From contig CALQKQ020000214.1 in assembly GCA_943331195.2 (NCBI GenBank), forward strand, positions 1 through 6,593: a stretch of 6,593 nucleotides of DNA. The letters run 5' to 3'. How positions within the stretch are numbered: position 1 is the stretch's first letter; each line of letters opens with the position of its first letter. Below are positions 1 through 4,719 of the stretch, one piece after another. Made by a program: the position numbers and the translations under genes. Source of the stretch: Akkermansia muciniphila. Its GTDB lineage: Bacteria; Verrucomicrobiota; Verrucomicrobiia; Verrucomicrobiales; V1-33. The notes beneath the pieces were generated by a model. That model ran no database searches. It was not told the DNA's origin and saw only the letters and a program-made list of their open reading frames with translations.

Positions 1-1
1 C

Positions 2-718
2 CCCCGGAAAATCTTCCGCTTCAATATCCCCCAACCTCAGCGCAGCGGCCAGCGCACCGTCATCCTCGAAGGCATCCACCAGTCCTACGGCGAACGCAAA
101 ATCTACACCGGCCTCGACCTCGAAATCGAGCGCGGCGAACGCACCGTCCTCATCGGCCCTAACGGCGCCGGCAAGTCCACCCTCATCAAAATCATCGCCG
201 GCGAAATCCCCATCTCGGGCGGCCTCCGCAAACTCGGCACCAACCTCAAACTCGGCTACTTCAGCCAACACCGCAGCGCCCAGCTCGAACCCGAATTCAC
301 CGTCCTCGACGAAGTCATGCGCGCCTGCCCCACCCTCCGCGAAGACGACGCCCGCGCCATCCTCGGCAGCTTCCTCTTCCGCAAAGAAGACGTTTACAAA
401 CGCTGCAAAATCCTCTCCGGCGGCGAAAAAAGCCGCCTCAATCTCGTCAAGTTCCTCGTCGACCCCCCCAACCTCCTCCGCATGGATGAGCCCACCACCC
501 CCCGCGATATCTCCAGCATCGAAGGCCTCACTCAGGCCCTGGAGCGCTACGAGGGCACCCTCGTCTTCATCAGCCACGACGTCCACTTCATCCGCTCCCT
601 CGCCACCAAGGTCCTCCACATCAACAACGGCAAGGTGATGCCCTTCGCCGGCGGCTACGACTACTACCTCGAAAAAAGCGGTCAGGAAAATGCCCGCGCC
701 GCCCTGGTTTCCCAGTAG
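2..718 (+). CDS. ABC-F family ATP-binding protein, C-terminal part (5' end outside window)
   Basis: This is the C-terminal nucleotide-binding domain of an ABC-F protein, a soluble twin-ATPase family that acts on ribosomes. The frame is open from base 2, so the first ATPase domain and linker lie outside; 238 residues are visible. Walker A GPNGAGKST is at visible residues 52-60, a Q-loop-like GYFSQH follows, the ABC signature LSGGEKSR is at 138-145, Walker B with the catalytic glutamate (MDEPT) at 161-165, and an H-loop ISHD in the C-terminal part. The end (FAGGYDYYLEK) is the usual ABC-F tail. The segment after DEPT is odd: the family normally reads DEPTNHLD, here DEPTTPRD, and the residue before the MDEP methionine is Arg where a hydrophobic one is expected. 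The reading frame is otherwise intact. It could be a mildly or fully damaged ATPase, or the bases could be miscalled. Which ABC-F subfamily it belongs to cannot be told from this half. Confidence 0.9.
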   Translation, partial: PRKIFRFNIPQPQRSGQRTVILEGIHQSYGERKIYTGLDLEIERGERTVLIGPNGAGKSTLIKIIAGEIPISGGLRKLGTNLKLGYFSQHRSAQLEPEFTVLDEVMRACPTLREDDARAILGSFLFRKEDVYKRCKILSGGEKSRLNLVKFLVDPPNLLRMDEPTTPRDISSIEGLTQALERYEGTLVFISHDVHFIRSLATKVLHINNGKVMPFAGGYDYYLEKSGQENARAALVSQ

Positions 719-760
719 CCCGCTTCAGCATACCGCCTGGGCTGACATCGGCTATCCCAC

Positions 761-799
761 GGCGGCAACCTTGCTGCCGCCGAAGCATCCGCTTTTTTT
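761..799 (+). terminator. possible weak terminator after the ABC-F gene
   Basis: About 40 bases after the ABC-F stop, GGCGGCA (761-767) pairs with TGCCGCC (775-781) around a 7-base loop. A second small stem (gaagc/gcttt around atcc) then runs into seven T at 793-799. The strong stem is 11 bases from the T run, so this is not a canonical intrinsic terminator. The rest of 719-836 holds nothing else I recognise. Confidence 0.3.
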
Positions 800-824
800 A
801 GGAGCGCGCCGAAGGGAAGGAGGC

Positions 825-839
825 TAGGCCAAAAGCCTA
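825..839 (-). other. small hairpin over the cytochrome gene stop codon
   Basis: TAGGC (825-829) and GCCTA (835-839) form a 5-bp inverted repeat around CAAAA, overlapping the minus-strand stop codon at 837-839. No T run follows on the minus strand, so termination here is only a possibility. Confidence 0.25.
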
Positions 840-1223
840 CCGTCCCGCCCCCGGCTTCCCTAGCCGCGCCAAGGCCGCGTCCACATAGGCCCGCAGCTGC
901 GCCGTCTCCCCCACACTCAGCTTGGTCCGCTCCGCCATGTCCGGCAGGATCGACTCCCATTCCCCCGCCCCATACTTGGCCACCGGCTCCACCGCGTGGC
1001 ACTTGGCGCAGCGCCCCACGTAAAGGATCCGCCCCGCTTCCAAGGCCGCCATGCTCGCCGTCCCACCCCCCGCCAGCTCCGCCACCCGCGGCGCCGCCGT
1101 CTCCAGCGAAACACAGCTCGCCAGCCCCAGCCCCAGCCCCAGGCCCGCCCGAGCGCACCCCGCCGCGACTGCGCCAACGCCGCCAAACGGCCCTCGTTTC
1201 CACCTTGTCGACTCTCTGCTCAT
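837..1223 (-). CDS. small monohaem cytochrome c, probable lipoprotein
   Basis: A 128-residue exported c-type cytochrome. An N-terminal basic stretch (R3-R10) is followed by a hydrophobic Gly/Leu segment (about 11-36) ending in a lipobox-like LASC with Cys37, suggesting lipid anchoring in the cell envelope. The only haem-binding motif is CAKCH at 72-76, with His76 as the proximal ligand. Met96, in LPDMAERTKL, is a reasonable distal ligand. The spacing and short C-terminal helix (VGETAQLRAYVDAAL) fit a single cytochrome c fold, so it is probably an electron carrier outside the cytoplasm. Its partner is unknown. The start lies 54 bases downstream of the beta-barrel stop on the same strand with no strong terminator between, so cotranscription is likely. 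No clear ribosome binding site is visible. The signal-peptide core is encoded by a repeated CTGGGG hexamer. The cytochrome assignment is firm; the lipoprotein assignment is likely. Confidence 0.85.
   Translation of the reverse strand: MSRESTRWKRGPFGGVGAVAAGCARAGLGLGLGLASCVSLETAAPRVAELAGGGTASMAALEAGRILYVGRCAKCHAVEPVAKYGAGEWESILPDMAERTKLSVGETAQLRAYVDAALARLGKPGAGR
1125..1142 (-). repeat. CTGGGG hexanucleotide tandem repeat, 3 copies
   Basis: The plus strand reads CCCCAG three times in succession. It lies in the cytochrome gene and encodes the alternating Leu-Gly core of its signal peptide. Because the unit is six bases, slippage would add or remove Leu-Gly pairs without a frameshift. Confidence 0.8.
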
Positions 1224-1277
1224 GTCATCACTGAGGTTATCAAGCTTCGCCTGCCCGCCGGTTTTCTGCGGATATGC

Positions 1278-2108
1278 CTAGAAGTGGAACCCCAAAATCG
1301 CCCGCACCTGGGCCTCAGGCTCGCCCGCCACATCCCCCAGTTGAAACAGCGCCGCCGCCGTCGCGAAAAAGCTTCCCTGCCGGAAACTCGCATTCGGCCC
1401 CGCATAGAAAACCGAGTCGCCCGCCTCCTCCCAGTCGGCAAACTCCACTTCGTGCAGCGCCTCCACTCCCACCAAAAACGACGGTGCCACCTGCCAACTC
1501 GCCCCCATCGTGTTCTCAATTACCCCCACCCGCTCATCCAGCGACCGCCATCCCTCCCCCTCCCACTCCGCTTCCAGCACGAAATTATACACCAGCGCCA
1601 AGGGCCCAAAGTTCTTCTGCAACAACAGCTTGCCCTCCACCGCCAGCTTTTCCGGCCCCGCCAGCACCTCCCCATAAAGCGCCGACCCCAGCGCCGCCGT
1701 ATTCGGATCCGTCAGCGCATAAATCGCCTCCACCCCCGCCGTCCGCCACTCCGTCTCGTCCCGGCCCGTCTCCAGGTCCGTGTGCCGCCAGTCCGATAGA
1801 TAAAACCCCAGCTGCAGCTTCTCCGTCACCCCAAATTCCACCTCAGTGCGAAACTCATATCGGTTGCGGTCGCCATAGTCCTTAAACGTAAACCACTGCT
1901 CAACCTCCAGCAATCCCTTCGGTGCCGTGGTCGCTTCGTAGTTGTAAACAAAGCGACGCTCACTCCCTTCCGCCGCACTCGCCCCCAGCAGCCCCAAGGC
2001 CAGCGCCACTCCCGGCCACCAGGCCCCACGAGGAGAAGGTGCCCCCGCGCGCCGCAGGGCAGGGGAGATCAGGCGCATCATCAAAGCAGAGGTCGAGAGG
2101 GGTTTCAT
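1278..2108 (-). CDS. outer-membrane beta-barrel protein (possibly DUF6662-like)
   Basis: A 276-residue protein with an export signal: a basic region up to about R27, hydrophobic core WWPGVALALGLLG (30-42), and a likely signal peptidase I site after ASA at 43-45. The mature part has almost no long hydrophobic stretch. It shows alternating polar/aromatic strands such as LEVEQWFTFKDYG, KLQLGFYLSDW and FFATAAALFQLG, and ends in GFHF with a terminal Phe, the classic C-terminal signal for barrel insertion. This supports an outer-membrane barrel of roughly ten to twelve strands. The early segment (YNYEATTAPKGLLEVEQW) recalls DUF6662 proteins from memory; I cannot confirm it. Function is unknown. It is the first gene of a probable operon with the downstream cytochrome c. 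No clear Shine-Dalgarno precedes the chosen start. Met10 or Met11 would give a shorter, more typical signal peptide, so the true start may be there. Confidence 0.75.
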   Translation of the reverse strand: MKPLSTSALMMRLISPALRRAGAPSPRGAWWPGVALALGLLGASAAEGSERRFVYNYEATTAPKGLLEVEQWFTFKDYGDRNRYEFRTEVEFGVTEKLQLGFYLSDWRHTDLETGRDETEWRTAGVEAIYALTDPNTAALGSALYGEVLAGPEKLAVEGKLLLQKNFGPLALVYNFVLEAEWEGEGWRSLDERVGVIENTMGASWQVAPSFLVGVEALHEVEFADWEEAGDSVFYAGPNASFRQGSFFATAAALFQLGDVAGEPEAQVRAILGFHF

Positions 2109-2202
2109 GGATCGCAGAGGTGGGTAGTTCAGGTGAGTAGCGTCCGGCAGCAGGACTCAGCGCGGCGCACGCCGCCCGATTCCCCTCCCGGCATTTGATG
2201 CG

Positions 2203-2237
2203 ACTGGGTCTCAATCGCAGAGCTAATGAGACCCGGT
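2203..2237. promoter_or_regulatory. long inverted repeat, possible operator or leader hairpin
   Basis: GGGTCTCA (2206-2213) is perfectly mirrored by TGAGACCC (2227-2234) around 13 bases. The arms extend outward through a G-T pair and two more pairs, giving 11 paired positions (2203-2213 with 2227-2237). Farther out, TTGAT and ATCAA also mirror each other. No T run follows on either strand, so it does not look like a terminator. It lies about 95-130 bases upstream of the beta-barrel start and overlaps the candidate -10 region, as an operator would. The regulator is unknown. Confidence 0.5.
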
Positions 2238-2272
2238 ATCAAGTTACGTCAAACTGAAAAAGAAAAATTCGT
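2223..2272 (-). promoter_or_regulatory. candidate promoter of the barrel-cytochrome operon
   Basis: On the minus strand an A/T-rich tract (2272 to 2254, T-rich) resembles an UP element and leads directly to TTGACG (2252-2247), five of six bases of a sigma-70 -35 box. The best -10 at 18-base spacing is only CATTAG (2228-2223), a three-of-six match. Transcription would begin near 2215, leaving a leader of about 105 bases. The weak -10 makes this tentative. Confidence 0.3.
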
Positions 2273-2282
2273 TCATTTCTAA

Positions 2283-2433
2283 GCTCTCCCAAACGGTCTC
2301 CGCCTGCTACCTACTGGCCCCCAGCACCAGCAAGCGCTGCCGAGGCTCGCCGAAGCAAACCAATCGGATGGGACCCCAGGGCGAGACCCTCGAGCGACGA
2401 CTCCGCCTTCGATGCGCCGCGCGCCAGTTTGGG
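2283..2433 (+). pseudogene. decayed 5' fragment copy of the nucleotidyltransferase gene
   Basis: This stretch aligns with the beginning of the intact nucleotidyltransferase gene (about 2861-3012), offset by about 579 bases. The core 2353-2390 matches 2932-2969 at 35 of 38 positions and translates as KQTNRMGPQGETL against KQTDQMGPQGETL. Upstream, the catalytic loop LAAGMSSRYGG has decayed to LAPSTSKRCRG, and the base triplet at the start codon position is no longer ATG. Downstream there is a one-base insertion after GETL and a one-base deletion near 2430, then similarity ends. The fragment covers only about 45 codons, so it cannot make a working enzyme. It looks like a relic of a local duplication or of an older gene copy interrupted by the repeat element that follows. 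Confidence 0.75.
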
Positions 2434-2441
2434 ACATCGTG

Positions 2442-2450
2442 CAAATTACC
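2442..2450 (+). repeat. left direct repeat flanking the palindromic element
   Basis: CAAATTACC here recurs exactly at 2698-2706. Extending to 16 bases (CAAATTACCTGGAAAA against CAAATTACCCGGTAAA) gives 14 matches. The pair brackets about 250 bases of structured sequence, as a target-site duplication or recombination scar would. Confidence 0.5.
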
Positions 2451-2457
2451 TGGAAAA

Positions 2458-2683
2458 TGATGCGCGCGGCGACGCCGCAGCGAAATGATGCGCGCTGCGG
2501 TGGTGCTTGATGCGCGCTGCGGTGGGGCTTGGCCCAACGCCAATGACCTCCCCAATGGCGGAAGATCTGCCCCAAAGGGGCAGCGCATACCAGCCCAGGG
2601 CCAGGCCCTGGGGAAGCCAAGGCCCCCGATCCCCGCGTTCTGAAGGAACGCCGCATCCCGACGCGCGGCGGGCCTTGGCCCCA
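2458..2683. repeat. palindrome-rich composite intergenic element
   Basis: A non-coding block dense in inverted repeats. GCGGCG/CGCCGC (2466-2471 with 2473-2478); CCGCAGCG/CGCTGCGG (2475-2482 with 2493-2500, 10-base loop); CGCCA/TGGCG (2538-2542 with 2556-2560); CTGCCCC/GGGGCAG (2567-2573 with 2577-2583, loop AAA); CCCAGGGCC/GGCCCTGGG (2594-2602 with 2604-2612, one-base centre); GCCAAGGCCC/GGGCCTTGGC (2616-2625 with 2670-2679), enclosing GCGTTC/GAACGC (2635-2640 with 2646-2651). The arms are perfect. Open frames through it are Arg/Pro/Ala-rich with no domain and I read them as artefacts. It resembles a dispersed REP-like or MITE-like repeat. No transposase is present, and copy number elsewhere cannot be seen from this window. 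Confidence 0.6.
2486..2529 (+). repeat. two tandem 22-bp repeats
   Basis: Copies at 2486-2507 and 2508-2529 both begin TGATGCGCGCTGCGGTGG and differ at one base (T or G near the end). A partial, diverged third copy (TGATGCGCGC) begins at 2458. They form the left part of the palindrome-rich element. Confidence 0.85.
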
Positions 2684-2697
2684 TCCACCTCGTCACA

Positions 2698-2706
2698 CAA
2701 ATTACC
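2698..2706 (+). repeat. right direct repeat flanking the palindromic element
   Basis: This is the second exact copy of CAAATTACC (first at 2442-2450). It overlaps a small palindrome TTACC-C-GGTAA at 2702-2712. Slightly downstream, TCTAAGCTC at 2721-2729 repeats 2278-2286 exactly, so the sequence around the pseudogene start is also partly duplicated here. Confidence 0.5.
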
Positions 2707-2729
2707 CGGTAAATTACTTCTCTAAGCTC

Positions 2730-2868
2730 GCCTTAAAGCTCCACGCCCTCTCCCCGCGATGACGCTGACCTCCATTTTGCACTTTCCCCCTCCGCCTCCC
2801 CCCACTAGGAAACTTGCCCCGGCGCCGCGCCTCCCCGCCCGCCATGGCCAGCATTATCCCGCTTTCCT
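2730..2868 (+). other. leader of the nucleotidyltransferase gene, no clear signals
   Basis: A very C-rich stretch with no convincing -35/-10 pair and no Shine-Dalgarno. An ATG at 2844 opens a 29-codon frame that ends at 2933 inside the gene in another frame. I see no support for it as a real leader peptide. Confidence 0.4.
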
Positions 2869-3786
2869 ATGACTTCTCCCGCCCTCCTCGTTCTCGCCGC
2901 CGGCATGAGCAGCCGCTACGGAGGTCAGTCTAAGCAAACCGATCAGATGGGCCCCCAGGGCGAGACCCTGCTCGACTACTCGGTCTTCGATGCGCAGCGC
3001 GCCGGTTTTGGCCGAGTGGTGTTCATCATCCGGCGCGAAGCCGAAGCCGTTTTCCGCGAGCGGGTGGTCGCCCGACTGGAGCCGCACCTGCCGGTGTCGC
3101 TCGTCTATCAGGATCTTGCCGACCTCCCGGGCGGCCTCGACCTCCCCGTCGGTCGGTCCAAGCCCTGGGGCACCGGCCACGCCGTCCTCGCTGCCCGGGA
3201 GGAAATCCGCGAGCCCTTTTGCGTCATCAACGCCGACGACTTCTATGGCCGCGAAGCCTTCGCCGCCATGGCCGCCTTCCTTCGGCGTCCCCCACCCGCC
3301 GACGGCCCCTTAGCCTTGGCGATGTGTGGCTACGAACTCCGCCGCACCCTTTCCGAGCACGGCAAGGTAGCCCGCGGCCTCTGCGCCACTACCCCCGACG
3401 GACTCCTCCGCAGCGTCACCGAGCTTACTGACATCTACCAAATGCCCGACGGCGCGGAGAACCGCCCCGCCTCTGGCCCGCTCATGCCCCTTTCCGGTCT
3501 AGAGACCGTCTCCATGAACCTCTGGGGCTTTCCCCCAGAAGTCTTTCCCGCCTTCGCCGAGGGCTTCGCCGCCTTCTTGGAAAGCCATCTCCACCATTCC
3601 CAGGCCGAGTTTTACATCCCCCTTGCGGTGGACCGCCTCCTCCAATCCGGCCGCGCCACCTGCGCCGTGCTTCCCACTGCCGCGCAGTGGTTCGGCGTCA
3701 CCTACCAACAGGATAAACCCCTCGTCCAGCAAGCCCTTCAAGCCATCATCGCCACCGGGGCCTATCCCGCCCCCCTCTGGGGCTAA
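2869..3786 (+). CDS. sugar-phosphate nucleotidyltransferase-like protein
   Basis: A 305-residue cytoplasmic enzyme of the NTP-transferase superfamily (GT-A-like Rossmann fold), which transfers a nucleoside monophosphate to a sugar phosphate and releases pyrophosphate. The nucleotide-binding loop LAAGMSSRYGG is at 10-19, followed by KQTDQMGPQGE (22-32). KPWGTGHAVL at 98-107 is the conserved base/sugar contact, NADDFYG at 121-127 supplies the metal-binding aspartates, VSMNLWGF is at 215-221, and EFYIP at 247-251 and WFGVTYQQDK at 274-283 close the active site. All key motifs are present and the length suits the family. The sugar substrate cannot be told from sequence; cell-surface sugar synthesis or amino-sugar recycling are possible roles. 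No kinase or glycosyltransferase adjoins it. The start is supported by the family's short N-terminus before LVLAAG. A decayed copy of its 5' end lies about 580 bases upstream. It converges on the peptidase gene, leaving a 34-base spacer with no terminator that I recognise. Confidence 0.85.
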   Translation: MTSPALLVLAAGMSSRYGGQSKQTDQMGPQGETLLDYSVFDAQRAGFGRVVFIIRREAEAVFRERVVARLEPHLPVSLVYQDLADLPGGLDLPVGRSKPWGTGHAVLAAREEIREPFCVINADDFYGREAFAAMAAFLRRPPPADGPLALAMCGYELRRTLSEHGKVARGLCATTPDGLLRSVTELTDIYQMPDGAENRPASGPLMPLSGLETVSMNLWGFPPEVFPAFAEGFAAFLESHLHHSQAEFYIPLAVDRLLQSGRATCAVLPTAAQWFGVTYQQDKPLVQQALQAIIATGAYPAPLWG

Positions 3787-3820
3787 GCCGACCAAGCGCG
3801 GCCGCCTTTCTGCCTCTTTC

Positions 3821-4507
3821 TCAATCGTCCGAGCGCCCTGTCAGCAGCGGCAGCAGGTAATAGAGCAAATAGGCCAAGGAACTCACAAAGGCGGCCACAT
3901 AGGTCAAGCCAGCGGCATCCAAGACTTCATTCACGCCCCGCTCCTCTTCCCCGGGGCGGATCATCCCGCTGCGCGCCAACAGCGCCTTGGCCCGCCGACT
4001 GGCGTCAAATTCCACTGGCAAGGTGACCAAATTAAACAGCATGATGATCGCCATCCCCCCCGCCATCACCAGCAGCCCCAGCTTGAGAAGCCCCAGCAGA
4101 GAAAAAACAATCGGCAGAAACATCATCGCCCCCGAGGCAAAGCTGGTAATCTTCACCGCGCTCATCCGCCAAGCCAGCGGCGCATAGGCCTGGGCGTGCT
4201 GCAGCGCATGTCCCGCCTCATGGGCCGCCACCCCCAGCGCTGCCACCGAGCGGTGACCATACACGGTCTCCGACAGCGCCAGCCGCTTGTGCAGCGGATC
4301 GTAGTGGTCCGACAAAACCCCCGCATACGGCACCACTTCCACGTCGTAAATCCCCGCCTGCCGCAAGATTTGGCTCGCCGCCTGTGCCCCCGTCAGCCCC
4401 GAAGTGGCCTCCACGTCGCTCCAGCGACGGAATTTCGATTTCACCCGAGCCCCTGCGATCAGGGAAATCGCCATCGTCCCGCCGAACAAAAGAATAAAAG
4501 TAAGCAT
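3821..4507 (-). CDS. membrane zinc metallopeptidase, YugP family
   Basis: A 228-residue integral membrane protein of the Zn-peptidase family typified by Bacillus YugP (Pfam Zn_peptidase_2). An N-terminal membrane helix (about 3-20) leads to a soluble segment containing the zinc motif HEAGH at 96-100, inside AALGVAAHEAGHALQHAQ. Two hydrophobic helices follow (about 122-141 and 143-163), then PVEFDASRRA (164-173), which carries the expected downstream acidic ligand region, and a last helix at about 202-222. His96 and His100 would bind zinc, with Glu97 as catalytic base. Length and order match the family. The physiological substrate is not known with confidence for the family. The gene is single, convergent with the nucleotidyltransferase and divergent from the oxidoreductase. 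No strong Shine-Dalgarno precedes the start, which is favoured because it begins right at the first membrane helix. I see no defects. Confidence 0.9.
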   Translation of the reverse strand: MLTFILLFGGTMAISLIAGARVKSKFRRWSDVEATSGLTGAQAASQILRQAGIYDVEVVPYAGVLSDHYDPLHKRLALSETVYGHRSVAALGVAAHEAGHALQHAQAYAPLAWRMSAVKITSFASGAMMFLPIVFSLLGLLKLGLLVMAGGMAIIMLFNLVTLPVEFDASRRAKALLARSGMIRPGEEERGVNEVLDAAGLTYVAAFVSSLAYLLYYLLPLLTGRSDD

Positions 4508-4719
4508 AGCAGCAAAAGCGCCGAACCTCAGCGCATACCCTTAAAACGCCGCCACCGCCCGCTTTCGGGTATAAATTTCCCTGCCGATTCTACTGGCTCG
4601 CCATCTCACCCCGCCCCCACTTCGCCCTTTTCCCCTTTCCCTCGCCGTTTTCCGCTGAAAGTTTCCCCCCCTCTGCACTTATCACGTTCACACCCTACAC
4701 TTCGCAACCTCACCCTCAC
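4508..4719. promoter_or_regulatory. divergent intergenic region between peptidase and oxidoreductase
   Basis: These 212 bases must carry promoters for both flanking genes. On the plus strand TATAAA at 4570-4575 is a good -10-like box, but no -35 sits 16-18 bases upstream. The remainder is C- and T-rich with no clear operator. Neither start codon has a purine-rich ribosome binding site next to it. Confidence 0.35.

Noticed and set aside
996..1885. Long plus-strand frames opposite the cytochrome and barrel genes.
   Set aside because: Proline- and arginine-rich low-complexity readings, whereas the minus strand shows a signal peptide, CAKCH and a barrel C-terminus.
2486..2529. Tandem 22-bp units considered as a CRISPR array.
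   Set aside because: The units are directly adjacent with no spacers, and no cas gene is nearby.
2279..2725. Several 70-130 codon frames on both strands in the large intergenic region.
   Set aside because: They overlap each other and run through palindromes and tandem repeats, with Arg/Pro/Ala/Ser-rich sequence and no domain. The block is better explained as a repeat element plus a gene relic.
2844..2933. A 29-codon upstream frame overlapping the nucleotidyltransferase start.
   Set aside because: No ribosome binding site and no attenuator-like structure. Chance ATG is the simpler reading.
3787..3820. Possible bidirectional terminator between the convergent genes.
   Set aside because: Only a GCGGCCGC palindrome is present, with no adequate stem followed by a T run on either strand.
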